DNA from: Afipia carboxidovorans OM5
GTDB taxonomy: Bacteria > Pseudomonadota > Alphaproteobacteria > Rhizobiales > Xanthobacteraceae
Direction of reading: 5' to 3'
Assembly: GCF_000218565.1 (NCBI RefSeq)
Contig: NC_015684.1
Span: forward strand, 3,360,001-3,424,000
Length of the DNA: 64,000 nucleotides
The stretch's first letter is position 1, and each line of letters opens with the position of its first letter. The position numbers and the translations under genes are program-made. The notes under the pieces are model-generated. The model searched no databases. It had not been told where the DNA came from and was given only the letters and a program-made list of their open reading frames with translations. Shown here piece by piece: positions 1 through 8,076 of this stretch.

Positions 1-1
1 C

Positions 2-700
2 ACGACGCTGTTGCCCGGCCAGACCGTCCCTTGCGACCGCCGCTATGCCATCGAGAACGGGCCGATCGGATTCGATCCGGAGCATCCCCGACATTTCCCG
101 AAACTGCATTTCCTGATGCTGATGCGGCACGAACGCCTCGCTACGCTGCAGACCCGGTTCGATGATGCAACGGATGAACTCAGCATCGTCTACAACAGCC
201 GCGAGGCGGCACGCGGCAATCTCGAGACGGCGCAGGGCCGTGCGGCGATCGAGGATTTCTTCGCGGAGAATTTCACCCGCGAGCTGCGCGGCCCGCCGAA
301 AATCCTGTCGGGACCGAACCACAGTTTTTCCGACGCGCCCAACAAGGTCGTATCGATCGTCAACCTCGCGAGCGTTGCCGCCGTCGAGGAAGCACTCGGC
401 GCGCCGCTCGACCCGATGCGGCTGCGAGCGAATGTCTATGTGCAGGGATGGCCGGCGTGGTGTGAGCGCGGAACTGCCGGCTGCGAATTCATGATTGGGG
501 AGACGCGGCTGCGCATTGAGCGCGACATCGTGCGATGCGCCGCGGTGAATGTCGATCTCGTCACGGCAGAGCGCGATCTCGACGTGCCGGCCACGATGCA
601 GCGCACCCTTGGCCATCAGCATTGCGGCGTCTATGCAGAAGTCATCGCCGGAGGTGATATCACCCCCGGCGACCCTGTTCGGATTGTATCGGGAAGCTAA
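2..700 (+). CDS. MOSC domain-containing protein, 5' end outside window
   Basis: The frame is open from the window edge, so the true start lies upstream; the first in-window TTG (11) is internal. The start of the visible part (GQTVPCDRRYAI) matches the N-terminal beta-barrel region found before MOSC domains, where a DRR/FAI element is usual. The C-terminal part (LRIERDIVRCAAVNVD, then GVYAEVIAGGDITPGD) has the look of a MOSC domain, related to the sulfur-carrier domain of molybdenum cofactor sulfurases. A Cys in the DIVRCAAVNVD stretch fits the conserved cysteine of the family. About 233 residues are visible. Substrate and partner are unknown; related proteins include YiiM/YcbX-type enzymes that handle N-hydroxylated compounds, but the sequence alone does not settle this. 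It ends head-to-tail against the CHAP-like gene on the other strand, one base apart. Confidence 0.8.
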   Translation, partial: TTLLPGQTVPCDRRYAIENGPIGFDPEHPRHFPKLHFLMLMRHERLATLQTRFDDATDELSIVYNSREAARGNLETAQGRAAIEDFFAENFTRELRGPPKILSGPNHSFSDAPNKVVSIVNLASVAAVEEALGAPLDPMRLRANVYVQGWPAWCERGTAGCEFMIGETRLRIERDIVRCAAVNVDLVTAERDLDVPATMQRTLGHQHCGVYAEVIAGGDITPGDPVRIVSGS

Positions 701-701
701 C

Positions 702-1346
702 TCAGCTTGCCGGCATCACGTAGGCGTAGATGCGCCCGCGGGAGTAAGGCGCTTCCGCAACGCGGCGGCCATGGTTGCCGGAAATGATGATCGGGTTGCC
801 CTTCGCATCGATGCCGCTGACGACACCGACATGACCGCCGCGACGGCCGCGTGACATCACTGCGATCGCGCCGACCTGCGGGCCGGAAATGCGACGGCCA
901 TACTTCGCAAACGAGCTCGCCATGTCCGACCCCGTGCCGCTGTGGCCGGTGCGCTGCAGAACCATGTTCATGAAGCGCGCGCACCACAGGCGCGAACGGC
1001 CGGTCGGATTGCCGCCGATATAACGGCGCGCCTCGGCCACGAGATTCGATCCGCCAAATCCACCACCGAAGCTGCTCTCGCCGCCCAGCGACGCATTGGC
1101 GTTGCTTGACTGCGCCTGCGCGCGAAACGCTCTCCACCGCGCCGCATGGCGAGCGCCACGCACGCGATGGCGACGGACGTGATGACGTTTGTGAGCATGA
1201 TGATGGCTCGCCTGATGGGCATGCGACTGCGCATGATGATGGCGCGGACGCGCCTCAGCGGTGTTGGAGATCGCCACCACCGCAACGGCGCACGCGACAC
1301 AAGCGGCAAGACGCAGCGGCAGGAGAGAGGTCTTCAGTCGATACAT
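702..1346 (-). CDS. Secreted His-rich CHAP-like (TIGR02594-type) cell-wall amidase/peptidase
   Basis: A 214-residue protein with a clear signal peptide (hydrophobic stretch at about residues 8-28, ending near TAEARP). Residues 30-75 are packed with His and Arg (HHHAQSHAHQASHHHAHKRH), a possible metal-binding or polyanion-binding linker. The C-terminal 115 residues look like an NlpC/P60-CHAP superfamily domain: WCARFMN supplies the catalytic Cys, GHVGVVSGID the His, and SGNHG the third polar residue, as in the TIGR02594 family. It probably acts in the periplasm on peptidoglycan peptides. A good ribosome site (AAAGGACC) lies ahead of the ATG. It is a single gene: metW upstream on the same strand stops about 190 bases away. 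The substrate is inferred from the fold only. Confidence 0.8.
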   Translation of the reverse strand: MYRLKTSLLPLRLAACVACAVAVVAISNTAEARPRHHHAQSHAHQASHHHAHKRHHVRRHRVRGARHAARWRAFRAQAQSSNANASLGGESSFGGGFGGSNLVAEARRYIGGNPTGRSRLWCARFMNMVLQRTGHSGTGSDMASSFAKYGRRISGPQVGAIAVMSRGRRGGHVGVVSGIDAKGNPIIISGNHGRRVAEAPYSRGRIYAYVMPAS

Positions 1347-1535
1347 TCAAAGGTCCTTTTACGCATTCATGCGCGCGCAAATACAACGCGAACGCAACAT
1401 GGCTGCGTATGACCGATCCGGATATGGCGAGAAAACGGCACGATATGCTCGTGCATGACAGGTATTCGCTACGCGGGTGAAACCCGGTCACTTCGCAGCG
1501 AAAATCAACGAAATGCCCTACTTTAGCCGCTTAGA

Positions 1536-2189
1536 TTAACCGCGCCGCGTGAGCAAAAACACGCCCTGTTCGCCGAACATGTTCCAAAACCACCACGGCG
1601 CATTGAGCCGTAACGGCCTGCCATAGAGGTCCAGCGCGACTGCACGCTCCATCTCGACATTGATCTCGTCGCAGAGCTGGACGAAATCCTTGATGGTGCA
1701 GAAGTGAATGTTTGGCGTGTCGTACCACGTCGCGGGCAGGTTCTCGGTGCGCGGCATCTGGCCCTTGACCAGCAATTGCAGCCGCATCTTCCAGAAGCCG
1801 AAATTCGGAAACGAGACGATTGCTCGGGTGCCGATACGCAGAAGATGCTCGAGCACCGTACGTGGCTGGCGCGTTGCCTGCAGCGTCTGCGACAGGATTA
1901 CGTAGTCGAATGAGTCGTCGGGGTAGCTCGCAAGATCGGTGTCGGCGTCGCCCTGCACCACGGCAAGTCCCTTGCTGACGCAACTGTTCACGCCTTCATG
2001 CGACAGTTCGATGCCGCGTCCGTCGATGCCGCGCGTTTCCAGAAGCTGCAGCAGATCGCCCTCACCACAGCCGACGTCGAGCACCTTGGAGCCCGGAGCG
2101 ACCATCTCGGCAACGAGAAGATGATCGCCGCGAACGCCGTCGATCTTCGGAAGCTGTGCTGTCGGGCGGAAAAGGTCAGGCGCGTTCAT
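1536..2189 (-). CDS. metW: Methionine biosynthesis protein MetW
   Basis: A 217-residue Rossmann-type methyltransferase-like protein. Motif I (KVLDVGCGEGDLLQLL) is near residues 35-50, and the family-typical VVQGDADTDL and DYVILSQTLQATR stretches follow. MetW works with MetX in homoserine acylation for methionine synthesis in many proteobacteria, apparently boosting MetX activity. Here its ATG lies one base after the metX stop, so the two are translationally linked and sit under the same SAM-II riboswitch. The later WYDTPNIHFCTIKDF segment is also typical of the family. Length is normal (about 200-220 residues). Transcription probably runs into the 190-base gap before the CHAP gene, where no clear terminator was seen. 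Confidence 0.95.
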   Translation of the reverse strand: MNAPDLFRPTAQLPKIDGVRGDHLLVAEMVAPGSKVLDVGCGEGDLLQLLETRGIDGRGIELSHEGVNSCVSKGLAVVQGDADTDLASYPDDSFDYVILSQTLQATRQPRTVLEHLLRIGTRAIVSFPNFGFWKMRLQLLVKGQMPRTENLPATWYDTPNIHFCTIKDFVQLCDEINVEMERAVALDLYGRPLRLNAPWWFWNMFGEQGVFLLTRRG

Positions 2190-2190
2190 G

Positions 2191-3399
2191 TCAGCTCGCT
2201 GCGTTCAGGCCGTGAGTACTTGCAGCCGATTCCAGGAACGCGTGAGAGATCGCGAACAATTCCGGCTCGTCGAGCAGGAACGCATCGTGCCCCTTGTCGG
2301 TCGTAATCTCCGCGAAGGAGACGCGGGCGCTGGAGGCGTTGAGTGCGTGCACGACTGCGCGCGCCTCCGAGCCCGGAAACAGCCAGTCGCTCGTGAACGA
2401 AATCACGCAGAAGCGCGTCTTGGCGCCGAGAAAGGCCTGCGCCAGCACGCCGTTATGGTCCGCCGCGATGTCGAAATAATCCATCGCACGGGTGAGATAG
2501 AGATAGGAGTTTGCGTCGAAGCGTTCGACGAAGGACGAGCCCTGATGGCGCAGATAACTCTCCACCTCAAAGTCGGCATCGAACGAAAACGTCGGCTCAT
2601 CGCGATCCTGCAGGCGCCGGCCGAACTTGCGATGCAACGCCGCGTCCGAAAGATAAGTGATGTGCGCAGCCATGCGCGCGACGCCGAGGCCGCGGCGCGG
2701 ATGAACGCCGTGTTCGAAATATCGCCCCTGCCGCCAATCGGGATCGGCCATCACCGCCTGACGGCCGAGTTCATGGAATGCGATGTTCTGCGCCGAATGC
2801 TTCGCACCACAGGCGATCGCAAGCGCCGCGAACACGCGCTCGGGATACGCGGTCGCCCATTGCAGCGTCTGCATGCCGCCCATCGAGCCACCGACCACGG
2901 CAAACAGTTTCCGGATGCCGAGATGGTCGATCAGCATCGCCTGTGCGCGCACCATGTCGGGAATGGTGATGACCGGGAAATCGAGCCCCCACGGCTTGCC
3001 GGTCGCGGGATTGGTCGAGGATGGGCCGGTCGAGCCCATGCAACTGCCCACGACATTCGAGCAGATCACGAAGTAACGGTCGGTATCGATCGGCTTGTCC
3101 GGCCCGACCATGGTCTTCCACCACCCCGGCTTGCCGGTGATCGGATGAGTGTTGAAGACGTGCTGGTCGCCGGTGAGCGCGTGACAGATCAGGATCGCAT
3201 TGGAGCGATCCGCATTGAGCCGTCCATAGCATTGATACGCGATCTGGAATGGCGAGAGGTCGACGCCGCAATCAAGATGCAGCGGCTTGTCCGGGCCGAA
3301 CACGACGTATTGCGAGGACGGATGGTCCGCCTCGTGCGCGCGCTCCTCGCTTCGGGACATCGTTTTGCCGGCCGACTGTCGGCTTGCAACTTCGGACAT
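2191..3399 (-). CDS. metX: Homoserine O-acyltransferase (acetyl- or succinyl-) MetX
   Basis: A 402-residue alpha/beta-hydrolase-fold enzyme that acylates homoserine as the first committed step to methionine. The nucleophile elbow GGSMGG puts the catalytic Ser at about residue 172. The FTSDWLFP segment carries the expected catalytic Asp, and DKGHDAFLL carries the catalytic His (about residue 371). Many MetX proteins actually use succinyl-CoA, so the acyl donor is not certain. The ATG has a GGAG ribosome site 7-10 bases upstream. The leader carries a promoter, a SAM-II aptamer, an intrinsic terminator and a second hairpin that abuts the ribosome site, so expression should fall when SAM is plentiful. 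metW follows after one base. A long open frame antisense to the gene is a GC-rich shadow. Confidence 0.96.
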   Translation of the reverse strand: MSEVASRQSAGKTMSRSEERAHEADHPSSQYVVFGPDKPLHLDCGVDLSPFQIAYQCYGRLNADRSNAILICHALTGDQHVFNTHPITGKPGWWKTMVGPDKPIDTDRYFVICSNVVGSCMGSTGPSSTNPATGKPWGLDFPVITIPDMVRAQAMLIDHLGIRKLFAVVGGSMGGMQTLQWATAYPERVFAALAIACGAKHSAQNIAFHELGRQAVMADPDWRQGRYFEHGVHPRRGLGVARMAAHITYLSDAALHRKFGRRLQDRDEPTFSFDADFEVESYLRHQGSSFVERFDANSYLYLTRAMDYFDIAADHNGVLAQAFLGAKTRFCVISFTSDWLFPGSEARAVVHALNASSARVSFAEITTDKGHDAFLLDEPELFAISHAFLESAASTHGLNAAS

Positions 3400-3408
3400 C
3401 GTATCTCC

Positions 3409-3434
3409 AGACCCCAGGGTCCAAAACCTGGGTC
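3409..3434 (-). promoter_or_regulatory. Second hairpin next to the metX ribosome binding site
   Basis: In the metX leader, after the attenuator-like terminator, the arms CCCAGG and CCTGGG (positions 3413-3418 and 3427-3432) pair around an 8-base loop and can be extended by a few more pairs. The 3' arm runs to within a base or two of the GGAG ribosome site. It could limit ribosome access in addition to the terminator. This is a structural reading only. Confidence 0.4.
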
Positions 3435-3435
3435 C

Positions 3436-3466
3436 AAAAAAACCGGCCTGAACGTCGTTCGGCCGG
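3436..3466 (-). terminator. Intrinsic terminator (attenuator) in the metX leader
   Basis: Read on the minus strand: CCGGCC-GAAC-GAC-GTTC-A-GGCCGG, a near-perfect hairpin (3443-3466), followed at once by seven T (3442-3436). It lies about 18 bases after the SAM-II aptamer and about 37 bases before the metX ATG, which fits an expression platform where ligand-bound aptamer allows or promotes termination. Confidence 0.85.
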
Positions 3467-3483
3467 GATCCATATGTCCCCGG

Positions 3484-3539
3484 CCTGTTTAGCGAATTCT
3501 TTAACGTGGCTGCAAGCCGGCCGGCTCAAATGACCACGG
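3484..3539 (-). ncRNA. SAM-II riboswitch (metA motif) controlling metXW
   Basis: The minus-strand sequence matches the SAM-II consensus in order: a CCGTGGT stem strand followed by CATTTGA, then GGCTTGCAGCCACG, then TTAAAGAA, then CGCTAAA with a GG after it. The CGTGG and CCACG segments form P1, and the later GCTAAA segment provides the pseudoknot strand. SAM-II elements of alphaproteobacteria sit ahead of metA, metX, metZ and metC genes and bind S-adenosylmethionine. Here the promoter is directly upstream and an intrinsic terminator directly downstream, so the element is probably a transcriptional off-switch. Confidence 0.93.
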
Positions 3540-3548
3540 AACAGAGGA

Positions 3549-3577
3549 AACGTAGTCCTGCACCAACCCTCCGTCAA
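3549..3577 (-). promoter_or_regulatory. Sigma-70 type promoter for metXW
   Basis: On the minus strand, TTGACG (3577-3572) and TACGTT (3554-3549) are separated by exactly 17 bases. The predicted transcript would start around 3542, just before the first stem of the SAM-II aptamer, which is the spacing expected for a riboswitch leader. Confidence 0.6.
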
Positions 3578-3686
3578 GGCGCTCCATCAACGCGGAGGGC
3601 GCTAAACCGCGCTCAGCATGAAGGTTTTCTTTGCTTTCGGGCGGCGTCTTTCCTAATCAGGGGCCTTGCCGCGAAAGCCATCTTTC

Positions 3687-4535
3687 ATGTCCGATACGCC
3701 GAACCCCGTTTCCCTTCAGGATCTGCGCCGCGAGATCGACGCGATCGACGAACAGGTGCATACGCTTCTGATGCGCCGGGGCGACATCATCGACCGGCTG
3801 ATCCGCGTCAAGCAGACACAGGAGGTCGGCTCCGCCTTCCGGCCCGCACGCGAGGCCGACATGATGCGCCGGCTCGTCTCACGCCATCACGGTATCCTGC
3901 CGCTCGACACCGTGGAGAGCATCTGGCGCGTCATCATCTCGACCTTCACCTATGTGCAGGCGCCGTTCTCGGTGCACGCCGATCTGTCGTCAGGCGAGAA
4001 TACGATGCGCGACAGCGCGCGCTTCCACTTCGGCTTCACCGTGCCGTTCGTTGCGCACTTCAATGCCGGTGCTGCGGTGGAGGCGGTTGCGCAGTCACGC
4101 GGCGATCTCGCGCTCGTCTCGGCGACCGCGAGCCAGACACCATGGTGGAGCGCGCTCGAACAACCCGGCGCGCCGAAGATCATCGCGCGGCTGCCCTTCG
4201 TCGAACGCGCCGACCATCCGGCAGCGATGCCGGTGTTCGTCATCTCCCGCGTAGCGACAGGTGCGCTCGTAACCGAGGTTGAGACCTGGAGCCTGCATAT
4301 CTCCGGCTGGAGCCCGGTGGCGGCCCGCGCGCTGTCGCCGATCTCCGACGTACTCGCCGTCGCCGACGCCTCGTCCGGTACCGCTGCGTTTCTCGTCTCG
4401 GCCGCGCCCAGCGACGGTATCGAAAAGATCATATCTGCCCTGACCGATGCAGGCGCATCCGTGCGCGCTTCCGCTCTCGTCGGCGGCCACGCGACGCGCT
4501 ATAGAGTGCCCACGCCCGGCACCGCCGGGCCTTGA
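3687..4535 (+). CDS. Chorismate mutase (AroQ-type N-terminal domain) with extra C-terminal domain
   Basis: From the ATG at 3687 the protein has 282 residues; a TTG at 3666 is possible but less likely. Residues 10-95 show the all-alpha AroQ chorismate mutase pattern: LQDLRREIDAID, then a helix ending LLMRRGDIID, then VKQTQ, FRPAREADMMRRL and IWRVIIS. This turns chorismate into prephenate for phenylalanine and tyrosine. The remaining 185 residues are not chorismate mutase. They contain GDLALVSATAS and APKIIARLPF, which faintly recall the prephenate dehydratase or ACT parts of P-proteins, but I could not identify them with confidence. The gene is followed by hisC and tyrA in the same direction, so an aromatic pathway role fits. 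It diverges from metX. Confidence 0.85.
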   Translation: MSDTPNPVSLQDLRREIDAIDEQVHTLLMRRGDIIDRLIRVKQTQEVGSAFRPAREADMMRRLVSRHHGILPLDTVESIWRVIISTFTYVQAPFSVHADLSSGENTMRDSARFHFGFTVPFVAHFNAGAAVEAVAQSRGDLALVSATASQTPWWSALEQPGAPKIIARLPFVERADHPAAMPVFVISRVATGALVTEVETWSLHISGWSPVAARALSPISDVLAVADASSGTAAFLVSAAPSDGIEKIISALTDAGASVRASALVGGHATRYRVPTPGTAGP

Positions 4536-4555
4536 CCTCTCTGGAGCCTGCATCG

Positions 4556-5650
4556 ATGTCCCGCCCCATGCCGAAACCCGGCATTCTCGAGATTGCGCCC
4601 TACGTGCCCGGCAAAAGCGGCGCGGGCGTGCACGGGCGCGTGTTCAAATTATCGGCCAACGAAGCAGCGCTCGGTCCCTCGCCGAAGGCGGTCGAGGCGT
4701 TCATGCAGACCGCGGCGCGGCTTGACGTCTATCCGGACGGGTCGGCGCGGGCGCTGCGTGAAGCGATCGGCAAGACGTTCGATATCGATCCCGCCAACGT
4801 CGTCTGTGGCGTCGGCTCGGGAGAATTGCTGCACACCATCGCCAACATCTATCTCGGCCCAGGCGACGAAGCGATCCACACGACGCACGGCTTCCTGCTC
4901 TATCCGATTGCGACGATGAGCAACGGCGCCACCAGCGTCATTGCGCCGGAGAAAAATTACACCGCCGATGTCGATGCGATTTTGGCTGCGGTCACACCGC
5001 GCACCAAGATCGTTTGGCTCGCCAACCCGAACAACCCGACCGGCACCTATGTGAACGCCTCCGAGTTGCGACGGCTGCGCGCGAACCTGCCGCCGCAGGT
5101 GTTGCTCGTGCTCGACTCCGCCTATGCCGATTTCGTGTCCAGCGCGGATTACGAGGCCGGCATCGAGCTCGTGAAGGAAACCGACAACACGGTGATGGCG
5201 CGGACGTTCTCGAAGATCTACGGTCTTGCCGCGGTACGCCTCGGCTTCATCTTCGGGCCGCCGCACCTGATCGATGTCGTGAACCGCGTGCGCGACCCGT
5301 TCAACGCCAACGGTCCCGCCATGCAGGCAGCGATTGCCGCGCTTGCAGACACGGCTCACTATCAGGCGGCACAAGCGCACAATGCGAAGTGGCGCGCCTG
5401 GCTCACCGATGAAATCTCGAAGCTCGGTCTCACCGTGACACCGAGCGTGACGAATTTCATTTTGATCCACTTCCCGTCGACACCCGGCAAGACGGCGTCG
5501 GATGCCGACGCCTTCCTCACGGCACGCGGGTTGATCCTGCGCGCGGTCGCTGCCTACAAGCTGCCGCAAGCACTGCGGCTCAGCGTCGGTACCGAGGAAG
5601 CCAACCGCCTCGTGGTCGAGGCCCTGCGTGATTTCGTGAGTGCATCGTGA
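4556..5650 (+). CDS. hisC: Histidinol-phosphate/aromatic aminotransferase
   Basis: A 364-residue fold-type I PLP enzyme. ANPNNPTGTY is the classic cofactor-binding motif, DSAYADF holds the PLP-ring Asp, and TFSKIYGLAAVRLGF contains the Schiff-base Lys at residue 220. The ATG at 4556 is preferred because GGAG lies 9 bases upstream and the product then begins at the family's usual position (RPMPKPGILEIAPY). HisC proteins often also transaminate aromatic keto acids. Its place between chorismate mutase and prephenate dehydrogenase suggests that this copy serves tyrosine and phenylalanine synthesis, perhaps in addition to histidine. Its stop overlaps the GTG start of the next gene by four bases. 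Confidence 0.92.
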   Translation: MSRPMPKPGILEIAPYVPGKSGAGVHGRVFKLSANEAALGPSPKAVEAFMQTAARLDVYPDGSARALREAIGKTFDIDPANVVCGVGSGELLHTIANIYLGPGDEAIHTTHGFLLYPIATMSNGATSVIAPEKNYTADVDAILAAVTPRTKIVWLANPNNPTGTYVNASELRRLRANLPPQVLLVLDSAYADFVSSADYEAGIELVKETDNTVMARTFSKIYGLAAVRLGFIFGPPHLIDVVNRVRDPFNANGPAMQAAIAALADTAHYQAAQAHNAKWRAWLTDEISKLGLTVTPSVTNFILIHFPSTPGKTASDADAFLTARGLILRAVAAYKLPQALRLSVGTEEANRLVVEALRDFVSAS

Positions 5651-6609
5651 GTACGATCCAGTTCAACCGCATTGCCATCATCGGGCTAGGCCATATCGGG
5701 TCGTCGATCGCGCGCGCCGTGAAAGAGCTTCGCCTCGCGGGCGAGCTTGTGGTGACGGATGGCTCCGCTGCGATCCGCACACGCGCGACCGAGATCGGAT
5801 TGGGTGACCGCGTCGCGCCAAGCAATTCCGAGGTTGTGAAAGACGCCGACCTCGTCATCATCTGCGTGCCGGTCGGCAAATGCGGTGACGTCGCCGCTGA
5901 AATCGCATCGCATCTCAAAGCAGGCGCGATTGTCTCCGACGTCGGATCGGTCAAGGGCCCGGTGACGCGCGAGATGGCAGGCCATCTGCCCAAAACCATT
6001 CATCTCGTGCCGGGACACCCGGTCGCCGGCACCGAGGACTCCGGTCCCGATTCCGGCTTTGCCGAGCTCTTCATCAACCGCTGGTGCATTCTCACGCCGC
6101 TGCCCGGCACCGATGAGGCGGCCGTCGAGAAGCTCACGACGCTCTGGCGCACCATCGGCGCCAACGTCGAGACCATGAGCCCCGACCACCACGACCTCGT
6201 GCTCGCCATCACCAGCCATCTGCCGCACCTCATCGCCTACACGATCGTCGGTACCGCCGAAGACATGGAGAAGGTGACAGAGGCCGAGGTGCTGAAGTTC
6301 TCCGCAGGCGGTTTCCGCGACTTCACCCGCATCGCCGCTTCGGACCCGACGATGTGGCGGGACATCTTCCTCGCCAACAAGGACGCGGTGCTGGAGATGC
6401 TGGGCTCGTTCCAGGAAGATCTCTCGAAGCTCACCCGCGCCATCCGCCGCGGCGACGGCGAGGCGCTGTTCGATCACTTCACGCGGACGCGGGCGATCCG
6501 GCGCGGCATCGTCAGCCTCGGACAGGATTCGTCTCACGCGAACTTCGGCCGTCCGCTGGAGAAACTGCCGCAGGACGCCAAGCCGGCGGCGCCGGTGGTC
6601 TCGAAGTAA
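5647..6609 (+). CDS. tyrA: Prephenate/arogenate (cyclohexadienyl) dehydrogenase
   Basis: A 320-residue NAD(P)-dependent dehydrogenase of the TyrA family. The Rossmann motif IIGLGHIGSSIARA is at residues 10-24, the cofactor-loop region SDVGSVK near 100, and the family HPVAGTEDSG element near 125. It converts prephenate or arogenate to the tyrosine precursor by oxidative decarboxylation. It starts with GTG inside the stop region of hisC (GTGA overlap), so the two are coupled. It has no ACT domain; the length fits the TyrC/cyclohexadienyl type. Convergent with the DUF2125 gene; the 160-base gap holds a palindromic repeat. Confidence 0.93.
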   Translation: MSTIQFNRIAIIGLGHIGSSIARAVKELRLAGELVVTDGSAAIRTRATEIGLGDRVAPSNSEVVKDADLVIICVPVGKCGDVAAEIASHLKAGAIVSDVGSVKGPVTREMAGHLPKTIHLVPGHPVAGTEDSGPDSGFAELFINRWCILTPLPGTDEAAVEKLTTLWRTIGANVETMSPDHHDLVLAITSHLPHLIAYTIVGTAEDMEKVTEAEVLKFSAGGFRDFTRIAASDPTMWRDIFLANKDAVLEMLGSFQEDLSKLTRAIRRGDGEALFDHFTRTRAIRRGIVSLGQDSSHANFGRPLEKLPQDAKPAAPVVSK

Positions 6610-6669
6610 CCACCACCAGCGAGCGCTTACAACTCCATCGAACGACAGACGACTAGAGTTCTCTCATTC

Positions 6670-6748
6670 GTCATGCGCGGGCTTGATCCGCGCATCCATC
6701 TTACAAAAATTCTTTAAATGATGGATTGCCGGGTCAAGCCCGGCAATG
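6670..6748. repeat. Dispersed palindromic repeat, paired hairpins
   Basis: Two hairpins with related sequence face each other: ATGCGCGG-GCTTGAT-CCGCGCAT (inside 6670-6700) and ATTGCCGGG-TCAAG-CCCGGCAAT (inside 6720-6748), with ATCCATC and GATGGAT flanking the A/T-rich middle. I recognise the 'CCGGGCTTGACCCGG' theme as a very common dispersed repeat in Bradyrhizobium-type genomes. It lies between two convergent genes. Confidence 0.7.
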
Positions 6749-6769
6749 TCTCGATTAATCGCGGGCTCT

Positions 6770-7966
6770 CTAGAACAGCGGCGGGGTCTGCGCGACGCGC
6801 AGCGGCCCGAGCAGGATTGCGCCATCGACAAAGCGCAGCGTGATCGCCCGCGCGGGACGGTTCTCGAGCGTGGTCTGCTGACCGATCAGGTTCAGCCCGG
6901 CAATCAGGCCGGCATTGGCATTCTTGCGAGCAACCCGCCCGAGCCCCGGAATGATCCGGTCGAGTGAATCGATCATCTTGTTCACATCCTGGCTCGAGAC
7001 ACCGGGCGCGACATTCGTGGGCTGCGCGCCTTCCGCCAGCGCCTTCTCCAAGCCCAGCGCCGGTACGATCCGCTCGAAGCCCGCGATCGTCATCTGCAAC
7101 TGACCTTCGAGGTAGCCCGCCGGCGTCAGGGCCAGCGTGCCCGCGGCAACCGCAATGGTCTCGCCCTGCTGGATGCGCGATTCGGTGACATCGATCCCGC
7201 CGCCATTGGTCTGAATCTCGCGAAACCGCTCCGGCCACGTCTTGGGCGCGAAGTCCGTCAGGCCGCGCAGCTTCACATGAAGCGTTTCGTTGAATGGCGC
7301 TTCCAGCACCGGATGCACACCCTGCACGCTCGCATCCTCGCTCCGCAGCACGCTTTCGAGTACGGGGTGGTCGTTGAACTCGCCTTCGACCATGCGGATA
7401 TGCCATTCGACCTGCTTGGCACTGAAGAACGGCGCCGCCGCCCCGTCCACGAACCGCTCAACCACGGGGTCCTTGAACTCCATGGAGATGCGCTTCGGCA
7501 CCGACGGCAGGCCTGCGGCGCTCGCATGGCCGAGGCTCCAGTTGGCGCGTGCAAACGGCGCCTGCCCCGTCTCCTCGACGGTCGCCGGCCCCTTGAACTC
7601 CGCGATCACGCGGGTGGGATCGTAGATCTGCGCGACGGCGAGAATCTCGCTGAGCTTTGCCGTCAGTGGAATCTTGCTGGCGAACTGCTGGGCGGTCTGT
7701 GCGGCGAGCGAGATCGTCGGATCGGCACAGCGTACCTCGAAGCGGAACGGGAAGCCGCCGATTTCGCGACGGCTGCAATCGTAAACCCGCCCCGATTTGG
7801 CCTCGCGCTCCTGCCATCCCTGAAACTGCGCATCGACTTCGTGCGTGGCATAGAACCAGAAGCCGCTCCAGCCGATGGCGGCGAGCAGCAGAAGCGCAGA
7901 GGGAACAAAGACCGGCCACAACCGGCCGTGGCGAGGCGGAAGGGAGCGGGGCTCGTCAGTCATCAT
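6770..7966 (-). CDS. DUF2125 domain-containing membrane-anchored protein
   Basis: A 398-residue protein with one N-terminal hydrophobic segment (residues 17-37) after a short basic cytoplasmic tail, so probably anchored in the inner membrane with a large periplasmic part. The C-terminal region (GLNLIGQQTTLENRPARAITLRF, ending LGPLRVAQTPPLF) matches the alphaproteobacterial DUF2125 family. FYATHEVDAQFQGWQ following the membrane segment is also family-like. No catalytic motif is visible and the role is unknown. It is transcribed alone, opposite to the ChaC gene, and ends against the repeat next to tyrA. Confidence 0.85.
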   Translation of the reverse strand: MMTDEPRSLPPRHGRLWPVFVPSALLLLAAIGWSGFWFYATHEVDAQFQGWQEREAKSGRVYDCSRREIGGFPFRFEVRCADPTISLAAQTAQQFASKIPLTAKLSEILAVAQIYDPTRVIAEFKGPATVEETGQAPFARANWSLGHASAAGLPSVPKRISMEFKDPVVERFVDGAAAPFFSAKQVEWHIRMVEGEFNDHPVLESVLRSEDASVQGVHPVLEAPFNETLHVKLRGLTDFAPKTWPERFREIQTNGGGIDVTESRIQQGETIAVAAGTLALTPAGYLEGQLQMTIAGFERIVPALGLEKALAEGAQPTNVAPGVSSQDVNKMIDSLDRIIPGLGRVARKNANAGLIAGLNLIGQQTTLENRPARAITLRFVDGAILLGPLRVAQTPPLF

Positions 7967-8076
7967 AGGTAGTCCCAGAGCATCGAAATCCGGCGAATAG
8001 AAGATACACTCATCGCCGCGTTAGCCCTTGAAGTCCAGCCGAAGAGGGATGATGATTCTTCCAGAGAGCGCGATTC

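Noticed and set aside
2188..3492. A 434-codon frame antisense to metX
   Set aside because: metX is unmistakable on the other strand and the frame runs into the riboswitch leader.
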